Source: Clytia hemisphaerica (lineage: Eukaryota; Cnidaria; Hydrozoa; Leptothecata; Clytiidae). Taken from it: a stretch of DNA of 64,000 bases. Positions 10,011 through 21,559 of this stretch are shown in pieces. A program made the position numbers and the translations under genes. Position 1 is the stretch's first letter. Every line of letters starts with the position of its first letter. The stretch is from the NCBI GenBank assembly GCA_902728285.1, contig CACVBU010000743.1, forward strand, positions 1,587,917-1,651,916. The letters run 5' to 3'. The notes beneath the pieces were generated by a model that did no database searches, was not told the DNA's origin, and was given only the letters and a program-made list of their open reading frames with translations.

Positions 10011-10212
10011 GATTTGCTGGCTTCAAATCCTACCAAGGAGATTGACTTCTAGCCCTTCGGGCTTATACTTCATTGGGTATATTGGCCTGCTCCTTCAGAG
10101 CTTTAGCGTGGGCGGCCGCCAATACGCCATCGGAATATCAGATAAGTCATGTGGATGCTATGAAAAATAACTTAATTAAGTTTAATTCTTCTAACCAGTT
10201 TTTTAATTATTC

Positions 10213-10370
10213 ATGATATATGCACCATTGCGATATCTTCTGAATAAAAACATGGACCCAACAGCTGATTGGTTGCAAGTGACGTATTGACTGATTTTAC
10301 GTCACTTCCAACCAATCCGCTGTTAAGTCTATGGTGTAATGTCAGAAGACATTGCAATGGTGCATATCAT
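10213..10370. mobile_element. ~158-bp palindromic MITE
   Basis: atgatatatgcaccattgcg (10213 onward) is mirrored by cattgcaatggtgcatatca (to 10370). The arms continue through cagctgattggttgcaagtg and its diverged inverse to a centre at about 10290. Nearly the whole length is self-complementary. Confidence 0.65.
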
Positions 10371-10584
10371 AAATAGATCTCGTAAATAGACTTAAACCTT
10401 TTGGAATTTTCGTGAAAATTTAGCTTATAAAATGTAGACAAAATCGAAACTTCTAAACCATGAAGTATTACAAAGCCAGTAGGGGCCTGGCTTAATTTTC
10501 TTGGTGGTGCAAACTATGAAATTGGCGCCCCTGATATTTTTGTCCTTACTTGCGCCCTCCATCATTAAGTGGAAATATTAAAAG

Positions 10585-11123
10585 TTTAGTCATGTAGACG
10601 ACGAATTGTAAGCATCTGATGAAAGTCCAACCAGGTTTGACATAAAAACTTGATCGAATTTAGGTACAATCATGGTGGTAATATATGAGAAAAAAAGGGA
10701 AATTGCCCACAAATTTTCAAAACCACAAATGATTTGGAAGTGCTCCAGGTGTCAGGTTGGAAGGGTAGAATTTTCAAACTCAAAAGGCAAAAAAAAGAGG
10801 GGAATTTCCGATGCGTTTTGCAAAAGTACATGGCTTTTCATCGGAATTTTACTACCACCACCTGGAAAAGAAAAATTATTTCCTAGGCTAGAAAAAATAA
10901 AAATGCACGTCGTCCGAGATTACTAACAAAAATTTTCTGGGATGGCCCAAACCAACTTCAACTCAATTCAACTGGGCTGTTTGAATCCACTGATCTGAAT
11001 AATGAAATAAAAAGCAAATGATTACTGTACTTCTACTTCTACTAAACGTTAATCTAAAGCTGCCATCAGAAAGATTTTAGTGACTTTTAAAAGCTATTTC
11101 TAATATCTTCTATTCTATAACAT
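10585..11123. repeat. 539-bp direct repeat, copy 1 (identical to 13107-13645)
   Basis: From tttagtcatgtagacgacga to tattctataacat this segment appears base-for-base the same as 13107-13645. Both carry an identical 84-codon ORF that resembles no known protein. Spacing between copies is about 2 kb. Long terminal repeats of a small element, a recent duplication or an assembly artefact would all fit. The ends are not TG…CA and no flanking target duplication was seen. Confidence 0.85.
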
Positions 11124-12596
11124 ATAACAAGTTTCGATCTTTTTGGCAATCTCTCATTTTGGGGGTCAGCATCCTCTTTAACCCCTGGTGTATACACAAC
11201 AGTTCTCTTGCTTTGACTTTTCACGATTCAATGTTGGTAGTTTTGAACAAATTCAAAAGAAAGGAAGCAAGATTGTAAAATAAAATGAAGCGCCGCAGGC
11301 GAAAAAAAATCAACATTGCACTTATAGAAGGCGCTATAAACTTGTCGAAGGGCGCCAAATCGCCCAATTACCAACAAAATTTTGGCGCCCCCTTGAAAAA
11401 CTCTTTTGGCGCCCCTTTCAGATCTTTCTGGGTGGTGCACTGCACACCCTGCCCCCCTGTCAGGCCGCCACTGAAAGCAACTTTAGCATTTTTAAAAGAG
11501 CCAATAATATTATGCAAACCTGAGAAAGAGATTAACAGCAAATTACAAATCAAAAAAAAGGAAAAGCAAACTAAAAATATCTTATGCTTACCCTGGATAC
11601 CATCGACATTCTCGGTAATCAAGTAGAAATGAAACTAGCAGGACAAAAATGCATAAATGAGTTTTTGAATACTCAAATTCCATGAATTTCTTGCCACCAA
11701 TTTAATTGTTGAGATAAAGTCATTGGTAGTTTTGCTGTCATCAAAATTAGCCTTGTTTTTTAAATATTGAGCAAAAAGATAACAAATAATTACATCTAAT
11801 ACTGACCAGACCCAAACTGAATAAAATTGGAAATAAGTACCTTAAGTGGATAAATTTTGGCGTGGATTTTAATTTGGCGATTGGGCAAAATACGATTTTT
11901 GGCGGGGATTTAATTTGGCGATGGATCAATTTCGTAAAATTTAGCGGGGATTTAATTTGGCGAATTGGAAAATTTTGTCACACTGAAATGGGTGGAAAGG
12001 ACTCAAAAATATACTAGAAAAGTTGTGATTTTTCACATAATTCTCTTTTTTGTTATATTGGCGAATTGCCGAATGTTCGATTTGAAATTTTTACGGGGAT
12101 TTGAAATTAGTAAAACTGGACCTTCACCAAATAAGTTCTGCCAAAATTAAAAATTTTCAGGACTTTTACTTCTTGCCAAAAATTAGTTTCCGCCCAAATA
12201 AGTTCCTTTATTGTAGATTAACAGAAATTTATTCTCAAAGAATATACTGTTTGGTACAACACTGTATCCTGAAAATAAAATAGTAACTAATACTGATGCT
12301 TTTAACCCGTAAGGGTCATTATTCCATTCATATTATGTCACGTCAAACTAGTATTGGACTCATTACACAAAGTAGGGAAAGAAGAGCGCCACACCACAGA
12401 AATCATTCCTTAGAACCCATAGAAACGGTTCAGTGGGTCACAGATCTCCAATTTTAGTTGACGTTTATGATTAACGGCTGATAGAAAAAAAAATCAAAGT
12501 CAATCATATTTCAAAATAAACAATCAGGTTCAGGTTAAAAAAGAATCTTTTATATATAACTGTAGCGTTTTTGGTTGAAAAAATATCAAGATAAAT
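11124..12596. other. Non-coding stretch between gene and direct repeat
   Basis: Contains short repeats of ggcgccc type (11345-11420) and repeated aatttggcg motifs (11860-11960). No coding exon could be supported. The overlapping ORFs here carry no domain. Confidence 0.35.
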
Positions 12597-14228
12597 TCAC
12601 ATAGCAATACTTTGTTCTATGAACACCTTTTCAAACTCTTCTGGGTCATGATTTCTCGAAACCCATTCTCTTGCGATGGATTCTGGATCAACGTGGTGAT
12701 GTTCTTTTTTTCTCCTTGTTTGCAAACTCTTAATTAAATCTTAAATTAAATGAAATTTTAGTTCAATTTCATAAAAACAAGTGGTGAAAAAAATTCAAAA
12801 AAAGTTGAAATAATCATACTAAAAATGTAGAGCTAAATTGAAATTACATCTAATCCTACATATTAAATCAAACTTTAAAATCTGTCGAAAGAATTTGTTG
12901 TTCACATGACGAAAGGTTAAATCTCAAAATTAGTACCTCACAAAATTTAAAGTTTTACTGTGGTGGTAATGTTTGGGATTGAGATTGCCCTTTTTTTCAT
13001 GTAGGGGAATAGTCAATGTTTTTATATGACAAAAAGGCCACCCTCAAAAGCAGAACAGAGTTGCAAGATTTCCAATTTTCCAAGACACTGATTTTGAGAT
13101 TGAACCTTTAGTCATGTAGACGACGAATTGTAAGCATCTGATGAAAGTCCAACCAGGTTTGACATAAAAACTTGATCGAATTTAGGTACAATCATGGTGG
13201 TAATATATGAGAAAAAAAGGGAAATTGCCCACAAATTTTCAAAACCACAAATGATTTGGAAGTGCTCCAGGTGTCAGGTTGGAAGGGTAGAATTTTCAAA
13301 CTCAAAAGGCAAAAAAAAGAGGGGAATTTCCGATGCGTTTTGCAAAAGTACATGGCTTTTCATCGGAATTTTACTACCACCACCTGGAAAAGAAAAATTA
13401 TTTCCTAGGCTAGAAAAAATAAAAATGCACGTCGTCCGAGATTACTAACAAAAATTTTCTGGGATGGCCCAAACCAACTTCAACTCAATTCAACTGGGCT
13501 GTTTGAATCCACTGATCTGAATAATGAAATAAAAAGCAAATGATTACTGTACTTCTACTTCTACTAAACGTTAATCTAAAGCTGCCATCAGAAAGATTTT
13601 AGTGACTTTTAAAAGCTATTTCTAATATCTTCTATTCTATAACATTCTGTATTTCAATGAGAGCACGAGCTCTCAAGAGCAGCATAAATTTTGAAAATTC
13701 TTATGAGAAATCATTTTTGGAGAATGAATTGCTTTATTTTAAGCAAATTTAACGAGCTTTAAGGAAAGTTTTTAGGAAAATGTTAACTTTGACGAGAACT
13801 TGTTTTGGTACATCTTTCTCCAAATTTGATAACAACAAAAAGTTAAAAGAGCAGTTTTCCTCAGAATCTTCACTTACTATGGGTTCCTTGGTCGTTGTTC
13901 CTCCTGGACGTTAAAAAAATTATGATAATAGCAATTGTAGGTAGGATTATGGCATAAAAACATAATGTTAAAAAAAAAAATACTTGAAATTTTTGTGCTT
14001 TAAAATGATACAGATCCATTCAAGAATTTTAAATAACTCCAAAAAACTAATTTTTGGGAGGATTAAGTTTCCAGAGTCCGAAAAAACCTCATAAATATCT
14101 GCAAAAATTGATCTCCTTAAGTTATCATTACATGAGACCTACCCTTTGATCCAAGCCCAAACAATGAACACCATCAGCAACAAAAAGGGGATAAAGATTG
14201 CAATGATGCAAGATATGGATAACGCCAT
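12597..14228 (-). CDS. Three-exon gene model: 84-residue single-pass membrane protein
   Basis: Exon 1 (14228-14143) starts with ATG and encodes MALSISCIIAIFIPF followed by LLLMVFIVWAWIKG, a single strong transmembrane segment. It ends at a good donor (GG|GTAGGT). Exon 2 (13903-13878, 26 nt) follows a CCAG acceptor and ends at ATA|GTAAGTG. Exon 3 (12739-12597) continues with a basic stretch (QTRRKKEHHH), an acidic C-terminal region (HDPEEFEKVF) and a TGA stop. The three exons total 255 nt and phases agree throughout. The exon 3 acceptor (TTTAAG) has a weak pyrimidine tract and is the softest point. By topology the tail would probably be cytosolic. I do not recognise the family. The 539-bp direct repeat sits in intron 2. 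Confidence 0.5.
13107..13645. repeat. 539-bp direct repeat, copy 2
   Basis: Second copy of the 10585-11123 repeat. It lies inside the proposed second intron of the small membrane-protein gene (exons 13878-13903 and 12597-12739). Confidence 0.85.
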
Positions 14229-14868
14229 TTTTTTTAATTACTTTTTGACTAAAAAAATTATTTATTGACTCAAAATATTATTTATTGACTAAACACTACT
14301 AGGATGACAGTAAGTGACAATATTCAGAGGTAACGCTAGTTAAATCACATATATGCTGAAGTAACCCAAGTCACAGTACCTAAAAAGCTACTTCTTACCA
14401 GGGAATGTCGATCGAAGAATTGGATTGTTGAATCAATTCTAGGTGATCATGGTTTGAAGGTGTGTAATTTGTTCCGAAAAATTGAAGACCAGAAATAAAG
14501 TTAGATTACATACCGTATGTGGTATTGGTGAATCTGATATCAATTCTACTAAGGATGGAAACGTTGGATTCTGATAGCGCTCATTAAAGTTATAACATAA
14601 CGATCACGATTTTATCACATCCATTAGTAAAATGATGCAAATTGATGCAAGTGGCTCTGGGTGCAAGACCTCGATACGCTCTATAGATAAAAGTAGTATT
14701 TAGCGGGTATTCAATTCAATATTTTTTCTTGGACGAAAATAGAAAAGGTCTTATCTCATAATATTGTTCTTTTTTAGTTATTGTGAACTAAGAAAGTTGG
14801 TTCGATCGTTGACAAACAAGTCCTCTGGTATCAACTTTACTAAAACACATCTTCAATTTGTACTGTCA

Positions 14869-15060
14869 TCAAAATAGTTGCCTGGGGTTAATCGCATAGC
14901 GATTTCGACCGTGTTTATTCGCTATGTAACAATTGAACGTTTCGAGCTCTTGTACAGTTGGCTCACGGTCGGTGAATTCATCAGATTCATCTGTTTCTAC
15001 AATTCCGTCTTCGTTGTTGGTGGCTGTTGACGTTGAATATTCTGGATAACTCTTGAGTAC
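14869..15060 (-). CDS. Terminal exon of an unrecognised protein (acidic linker and tail)
   Basis: A 64-codon exon follows an AACCAG acceptor (15061-15066) and ends at TGA. It encodes VLKSYPEYSTSTATNNEDG, an acidic stretch (IVETDESDEFTDREP) and a tail ending NRYAINPRQLF. The first 60 bp are repeated at about 18240-18300, where the rest of the exon differs. It probably belongs to the duplicated gene set of this region. Function unknown. Confidence 0.4.
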   Translation of the reverse strand, partial: VLKSYPEYSTSTATNNEDGIVETDESDEFTDREPTVQELETFNCYIANKHGRNRYAINPRQLF

Positions 15061-15805
15061 CTGGTTACTATAAAATGCAATTTTGGTTATACCTATGATC
15101 ATTTTGCATTTTTAAGATATTGAAGCTAAGGGTAATTCCTCTATATATGAATGGGGTACTTAGTATACTTGCTTTCTGAAAGAACCCCAAATCACGGAAA
15201 TCTAAAATTCCCTCAAAGGATCGCAATGTCAGGAAATTTTGATAAGAATCGATCGAAGTTTGAGGTGAAATCCCGCCAATGGTCCCAAAGATGTCAATTT
15301 GTGTGTTTTGTCTTCTAATAAAAGTTAAATTTTTTCAAAATAATTAATTTAATTTTTTCCAAAAGAAACGTTTCATCTCTTTTATCTAGCCATTTCATTG
15401 GCTGATGCAAAAAGAATTAAAAAACTACCCGGATGTTAGATTCGAATTCATTTTTACGAACACAGAACAATAGATCATGACGTAACTGTAACTATGAATG
15501 CACTCTTCAAACTCCTCCGAGATTATGATGAAATCTTTTTGAAACCATTACATTGATTATGATGAAAATTACGTAACTTTTCTCGATTTCTCTACCCAAT
15601 ACGTCACTTTCAACCAATGGGATTTGATCAAAAAGCAATTTGTAAAGGCAATTCTTTGTTAAAAATGTAAATGAACATTGAACATAACTTTTGTGCTCAA
15701 ATACCAAAATCAATTCTTTGACTATGGTCAGAGCCCTTAATTAAATCCAGAAAATTTTGCGATTTTTTTCGCTCGCGAAATTTAATATTGCGAAATTTAA
15801 TCCGA

Positions 15806-16129
15806 TCAAAGCAAAATAAAATTAAGGGGTATGTCGTTATTTGTTCTTAAATCCCGGTACTCTTCTGGGTGGCGGCTCTGGACTCTGTCGAGAAGATTTT
15901 GGAGCCGTGTGGGCGACAGTCGACCACTCAAGATGGTTTTACCCTTATATTTTTGCTCAACCTCCCTGAATCTTTGAGTCTTTATTTCGTCTATGGTAAA
16001 AACACTTTCCATTTCTTTCTTTATCATCGAAACTGCAGGGTTTTTTTTCCTTTTCTTTGCCACTGGTGTCGATGTGGATGATGTTTCTTGCTTTTCTTGT
16101 TCTTTTGTTTGTCTCATTCGTTGTCTCAT
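15806..16129 (-). CDS. Basic-linker exon, copy 1 of a duplicated gene family
   Basis: Open minus-strand frame with a Lys/Glu-rich start (KEQEKQETSSTSTPVAKKRK, which looks like a nuclear-localisation stretch). It continues with EMESVFTIDEIKTQRFREVE and then KGKTILSGRLSPTRLQNLLD. A second, frame-broken copy at 25200-25500 has the same order and shares RLSPTRLQNLLDRVQ. Exact splice borders are uncertain. No known family was recognised; the neighbouring SANT-like exon at 25.5-25.9 kb suggests a nuclear, DNA-binding protein. Confidence 0.4.
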   Translation of the reverse strand: MRQRMRQTKEQEKQETSSTSTPVAKKRKKNPAVSMIKKEMESVFTIDEIKTQRFREVEQKYKGKTILSGRLSPTRLQNLLDRVQSRHPEEYRDLRTNNDIPLNFILL

Positions 16130-16821
16130 TCGGTATGAACCAGACCTCCATCTCGTCCGCCTCTAAGACTGGTGCCTCTTCTAGTTCATGAATCTAAAGA
16201 CGAACATCAGGTGTTAATTAAAAATAGGTTTTTTGTCACGTCGGAGTTGCATAGTGTGCAGAGGGGTCTGAACCCCCCCCATTAATATTTCATCCCCCCC
16301 TTTATATCCCCCCTATTTTTAAATTTTTTTGATCCCGTACCATTTACAGGGGTCCGAGCCCCCAGCATATAATTTGTACTCCCAGTATTGGGGAAGAATT
16401 TTGATGAATTTTATTGACTTAAATCAACATATAACATAAAAAAAAAAATTTTTAACCAAAAAGTTACTACCCCCCCCCCCATTTGTTCGACTTCTTGAAG
16501 TTAAGGGCGAACACACTTGATTAAAATAAGGATTTTTACAATTTTTTTATAATCTTTGAAGAAAAAATCCATCATAAGAAATAGCAAAAGGTAAAATCAT
16601 TAGTCCAATGTCTTACAGCTGGTGTCACTCACTGATACAAGATACAAGGAACTGATTTGTTTCGATCTGTCCTGGTAAACTCGAACTTAAAATAGAATAA
16701 AAAATATAATTGTTCTACGTATAAATTCTTTTTGTGTTTTGAATGTTTTATAGTTTAAATGTGATTAAGTTAAATTGAATTAGGGTGCAGTTCACCCTAC
16801 ACTGCCCCGCCACAGGTGGCA

Positions 16822-17541
16822 AATTGATTAATTAGCATTATACAAGTCCAACATCACAGAGGTTTCATCCACCCGATGAATAACTACAAGGTTTCGAACA
16901 GGACGAAATGCAAAACGATGAGTATTTCCTTTCTTTCGGTTACGAGATTTGATAAATAATTTTGAAAAGCTAATAAAAAAATATTAAAATCAAATGTTAA
17001 AAACATTATCAGGTTAGTTGTAAAGAATAGGTCGATTTTAAGCAATGTTACCTTTGCTGTGAAGTTCACCAACAGAGCATAGTTTTGGTCCGATCTCGGG
17101 TCACCCTGTTTCAATAAGATTTATTTTCTTCATTAGAGGGCCTACGACAATACCAGAACCGATGCACTCTTCTAAACCAAGGTATTGTGTAAAACAACTG
17201 GCTACGTCTGTTGACTTTTTGGTCACGTCTAATGCGAATTTGAGCTGGGAAATCACTGAAAGGCGCTCCGTGTTTGTTCTTATAAACGTATTAATTTATA
17301 TTTTAATTTTCATAAAACATTTGGGTAAAAATATTCAAAATGACTGTCAAATAGATAACTCGAAACAAAGATTTTTTTTGTCAGAAATATCATATGAAAA
17401 GTAATAATTTTCTAAGAATATCTCAGCCTCAGGTTACGCAGATTTCTAAGAATACTTCAACCAACAGCCAAAAAGGAACTTTGTTTGTAAAAAAGCGTAC
17501 ACAAGCGTATTTGTTTTTATAAGAGCATCCGAAATACCTTT
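16822..17541. repeat. Segmental copy shared with 9014-9663
   Basis: Diverged direct copy of the 9.0-kb segment. It includes the shared cttctaaaccaaggtattgt and gtaaaaaagcgtacac stretches and a decayed GDPRSDQNYALL exon (about 17050-17180, minus strand). Confidence 0.7.
17050..17180 (-). pseudogene. Decayed copy 2 of the GDPRSDQNYALL exon
   Basis: Contains GLEECIGSGIVVGPLMKKIN, then a frame change, then KQGDPRSDQNYALLVNFTAK ahead of a GTAAC border. Compare the open copy at 24985-25146. Confidence 0.45.
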
Positions 17542-17636
17542 GGGTGTTCTTAACTTTTTGAGTTTTAAGCCTCAAAATGTTTTTAGATGATTGATGTTGA
17601 GGTTCTGGCCCTCAGCGATTAGTACAACTTCCTCAC

Positions 17637-17790
17637 TTAATAAGTGGTCCAATCGTCGCGTGTGAATGTGTGAGGGTTGATGGTTCCCTTTGCTGAGTTA
17701 GATGGCAGTTGATCATCATTTGGTGGTGTTGATGATTTGTTTTCCGTTTTTTGTTTCTTAGCTTTTGGACCACAATCAACATGAGTGACC
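17637..17790 (-). CDS. Possible terminal exon, Lys/Ser/Asn-rich
   Basis: Minus-strand frame reading CGPKAKKQKTENKSSTPPND and ending INPHTFTRDDWTTY at a TAA. Composition resembles a disordered nuclear linker. The acceptor is uncertain and no family is recognised. Confidence 0.25.
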
Positions 17791-17888
17791 AAAAACAGGA
17801 ACAAACTGAATTTAAGACTTTTGTTAAATTTCATATTGAAATGGTATAAAATTATTTTCAAGTTATCTGGCAGAGATGGGGTATGCAA

Positions 17889-18740
17889 ATGGAGTCTGAT
17901 TTATAGGATCTGTGTTGGCCGTACTAGTTTAGAGAAAATGATGATTGCGTTTTCAATCATCGTGCCAAATTTCAGCTTGATGGGCTTTTGTCCAGGTTTG
18001 GGTGAAACTTTGACTAATTGTGCTGGAATAACAGAAAAAGAAAGAACTAAAATGTAACGCTTCATCATCATCGTCATCATCGTTCCATAGAGCTTTTTAC
18101 TGTATGTTTTAAACTTATTTCAACCCTTTATAGATATTTTTACATACCTTCAGTTTCTTGACAAGAACGTGTTTTCCCTCCCCACCCAACAATTGAGACT
18201 GCATACCAACAAACCAGGTTTGACAAAGTTGGCGGAAATTCCGTCTTCGTTGTTGGTGGCTGTTGACGTTGAATATTCTGAATAACTCTTGAGGAATTAC
18301 TACTACTTGTGAAAGTTTATTTCCCTTGAAGGTAGTATAGAAATACAATTAATTTTTAAAATACATATTAGAAAGTGGGGTTAGACATAGAACAGTATGA
18401 ATTCCTCTGAGAACAAAATAAACCTTTAAGCCCTATGCCAGGAAAATCCTGGACACCCGCCCAATATGAGGGAGCTGGCTATTTCACATCAGTTTCCAAT
18501 AATTTGAAACGGTTAATGAAAGTTTTGTCTACATGAAATTAAACATGCTGGTTGGGATTAAAAATGTTGTACCTTTCAAGTTTAGTCCTGTGGTAAAAAA
18601 AGGTTACAGCATCGTAGTTATCGTTTTCATGTAAATCGTCCATCTGAAAGATGATAGTAAAAAGACAATTTTACATTCTGTATAATATTTACAACGATTA
18701 ATTAATAAGGAAGGTATCATAAGAGGAATATTGGTGTAAA
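17889..18740. other. Mixed stretch with duplicated exon remnants
   Basis: Holds a copy of the first ~60 bp of the 14869-15060 exon (18240-18300, minus) followed by a different open frame to an AAG|GTATG donor at about 18150. The rest has no supported feature. Confidence 0.3.
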
Positions 18741-18904
18741 AGGTAATACCTAAGTTTCAGACAGTTCTCTGAAAACTATTGCTAAATTCTTTTTGCCTAA
18801 AAATGCTCCTCCGGAGGGATGGTACTGTTTGTTGGATTTATTACGCCCTTTTTGCCCAGTACTTTTATGGTTGTTAAAAAGTGACACTGACAATAAAAAA
18901 TAGC

Positions 18905-19205
18905 TAATTACCTCTTTGTCATTTAATGAAACACTGTGTATAAAGAAATTAATAATTATATACAATCTACCGTAGACTAAAACTATACGAACATGCAAGA
19001 CAAATTTATTGACAAACCAGTTTACATGCATAGAAGACAAGCTTCGGGTAATGAGATAAAAGTGTTGTTTGGAAAACTTACGATCATTTTTATGTCCCCC
19101 TTTCTTCTAGATGCATTTATCGTTCCATAACGTTCTTTTACCTCCCTTTCTTTTTTCGGCAGAATGTGGCCACAGTGGGCACACTTTTTCGATACCACCC
19201 CAACC
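18905..19205. repeat. Segmental copy shared with 21275-21535
   Basis: Shared from acctctttgtcatttaatga through the zinc-ribbon exon (…tttcttctagatgcatttat). The two copies differ by a ~37-bp piece and small indels. Confidence 0.65.
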
Positions 19206-19231
19206 CTCTTCGTGCATTTCGGACAAGTGTG
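19091..19231 (-). CDS. Zinc-ribbon exon (CxxC…CxxC)
   Basis: Minus-strand reading HTCPKCTKRVGVVSKKCAHC continues with GHILPKKEREVKERYG and INASRRKGDIKM, and ends at a strong donor (ATC|GTAAGT). The two CxxC pairs about 12 residues apart look like a zinc ribbon. There is no ATG, and an in-frame TGA lies shortly upstream, so the exon's start is undefined. A damaged paralogue is at 21410-21544 and a related domain is at 23531-23671. Probably a nuclear or transposon-derived protein. Confidence 0.4.
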
Positions 19232-19981
19232 CAAGAGAAAAATTCATATATTTAAAGAAACCAACTTATACGTTTCAACTTCTAGTTTCCAACATTGAAA
19301 AAAAGCATTTTAAATAATAAGGTCGAATTAGTTTTGACAAAAATGGAACATTATATAATTTATCATTACCTTCATTGCAATGAAGCCTTTTTCTGCAATT
19401 TTGGGGGCAGCAATTATTTTATCAACCATGTTTCTAATTTGTTTCTTTTACCTAAAAGAAGAAAACATATATACAATAAATTAAGATTACTTTCACTTGA
19501 ATAACATTTTCATAATTGGGAAATTTTGGAAGGGTATACCCTTTTATCAAATTATACACAGTTCTCCTACAATATCATCATTCTGAACCTAAAGAATATT
19601 TTAGGGGTATTAAGATTTATAGCAGGGGGTTTTGAAGAGATGGGAATAATATTTAATTAAAAACTGTTAATTATTATGCCGTGCATAAATCAGTATAGTT
19701 CGTTGGGATCCTGACACATCCACCTATGTGATGTGTATGTTCCAATTAATCAACTTTCATTTATCAAATTTTGACAAGAAAAGATATCTGCTCGACGTCA
19801 AATTCATATTTTTAGATAGAAACAATAGTTTAACAAACTCTGAGATGTCAGTGTCAGATACAAGTTTTACCATTCACCATCATCATCTGGTAAAGGAGCT
19901 TCTTGAGCTTCCTTCATGAGTTTCTTGCAGAAGGTGATGCGTTCTTTCGAAATGATCCAAAAGTCGTCAGCTATCGCTAGT

Positions 19982-20760
19982 TCAAGGGAGGGCTTGAAGT
20001 GATTTTGCGTCTTCACTTTTGTTTTCTTCGTGTTGGTTCAGCTCAATGTATTCTTCTGTGACTGAGCTCGACACGTTTTGTGAAGCTGGACCGACCCTGG
20101 TAGACAGATCTTGCAAGGGTGGAATGGCGTTGTGTGGAAGTAAGCCGCATTCTTTCAGCTGATTAAACTTCTTTGAAGTGACGGTTAATTCCACGCCATT
20201 CTTATCCGTGAAGGTAATCAACTGTTGGCTTGTAGCTTGACTTTTCGAACGTGGAGTGACCTTAGCAGGTCGATCTTGTAAGGGTAAAATGGCGTTTTGC
20301 GGAAGTAAACCGCACTCTTTTAATTGATTAAACTTTTTTGAAGTAACGGTCACCTCCGCGCCATTCTTATCCGTGAAGGTAATCAACTGTTGGCTTGTAG
20401 CTAGACTTTTCGAAGATGGAGTGACCTTAGCAGGTTGATCTTGTAAGGTTGGAACAGCGTTGGCTGGTAGTAAACCGCATTTTTTCAGCTGATTAAACTT
20501 CTTTGAAGTGACGGTTAATTCCGCGCCATTCTTATCCGTGAAGGTAATCAACTGTTGGCTTGTAGCTAGACTTTTCGAAGATGGAGTGACCTTAGCAGGT
20601 TGATCTTGTAAGGTTGGAACAGCGTTGGCTGGTAGTAAACCGCATTTTTTCAGCTGATTAAACTTCTGGGCAGTGACACGGTCACCACCATGCCATTCCC
20701 GCCCGTGAAGGTGATCCATGAAGTTGGTTGTCCACAGCTTGCTTTCGTATTACGAAGTTG
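19982..20760 (-). CDS. Repeat-protein exon: four full 55-residue repeats plus a broken fifth
   Basis: The unit begins with QLITFTDKNGAELTVTSKKF, followed by NQLKKCGLLPANAVPTLQ, and is repeated at exactly 165-bp spacing (for example gccattcttatccgtgaagg at 20195, 20360 and 20525). The two middle copies are nearly identical in DNA, so amplification is recent. An N-terminal fifth unit (about 20690-20760) reads WITFTGGNGMVVTV in another frame, so a single-base shift or intron border separates it. The C-terminus is acidic (SSSVTEEYIELNQHEENKSE) and ends with a stop. Each unit looks like a small beta-helix domain joined by a Ser/Thr/Pro/Lys linker. I do not recognise the domain. Confidence 0.5.
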
Positions 20761-21270
20761 AGTTATTCTCCCCTTGTTATTATTGTTTTGCTTCTGGCTC
20801 ACGATTTCTTTGCAGGAGTCTTTTTTAAAGGAAGAGTATTTTTACTTATTGCTTGACTTTGCAATTTTGTTTGTTTGTTCCAGATCAGCTTCGTAAACGA
20901 CAACTGTTTTTTAAAGCCACTTCTCCTCTTGTTTGCCACATCGGTTAGCTTTCAATGTTGAAAGCATTTGGCTTCTACAGGACTGTGGCTGTTTGGCAGT
21001 GCTGTAGAACTGAAAGGATTAACAATATCTTACAATATTAAGATCTTCCCTTAATGTACTGTGGGTACTTTCCAGTTAAATTGGGATCTGGTTTTTAGGA
21101 CTATCATAATTTTATGTCAAATCAGCATATCTTTTGCATTCAATCAGCATATCTCTTCATAACGTTACGGTCTTTGGAAATGGAGGTCAGATGGGTAATT
21201 CTAACAGCTTTTAAAATGCAAGTTATATCATTTCTGTTATTTAACCTGGAGTGATCAGCTAGACGAATCT
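20761..21270. other. Non-coding stretch
   Basis: AT-rich sequence upstream (minus sense) of the repeat-protein exon. No exon or repeat is supported. Confidence 0.3.
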
Positions 21271-21274
21271 AATT

Positions 21275-21535
21275 ACCTCTTTTTCAGTTAATGAAACACT
21301 GTGTATAAAGAAATTAATAATTATACAATCTACCATAGACTAAAATATACGAACATGCAAGACAAAATTTGGGTAATGAGATAAAAATGCTGTTTGGAAA
21401 ACTTACGATCATTTTTATGTCCTCCTTTCTTCTTGATGCATTTATCGTTCCAGATCTTTCTTTGATCTCCCTTTCTTTTTTGGGCAGAATGTTGCCACAG
21501 TTAGTGGGCACAACTTTTCGATGCCACCCCAAAAC
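21275..21535. repeat. Segmental copy shared with 18905-19205
   Basis: Diverged direct copy that includes the damaged zinc-ribbon exon. Confidence 0.65.
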
Positions 21536-21544
21536 TATTTTCAC
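21410..21544 (-). pseudogene. Damaged zinc-ribbon exon
   Basis: Retains ILPKKEREIKERSG and INASRRKEDIKM and the GTAAGT donor, but a small insertion shifts the frame across the cysteine region, so the CxxC pairs are lost. Paralogue of 19091-19231. Confidence 0.5.
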
Positions 21545-21559
21545 TCAATATTTAGAATG

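Noticed and set aside
10004..10036. 13-bp hairpin ttggtaggatttg/caaatcctaccaa as a terminator or RNA gene
   Set aside because: Short isolated palindrome in a eukaryotic sequence with no supporting context.
10672..10926. Identical 84-codon ORF in both 539-bp repeats as a gene
   Set aside because: Identity follows from the repeat itself; the product has no domain, and composition is Lys-rich low complexity.
10585..13645. 539-bp repeats as LTRs of a retrotransposon
   Set aside because: Ends are not TG…CA, no target duplication, no PBS next to copy 1, and the interval carries no gag or pol. Kept only as an unexplained duplication.
19091..19234. Gene start at the zinc ribbon
   Set aside because: The apparent start codon is TTG; an in-frame TGA lies just upstream, so this is an internal exon or a truncated copy.
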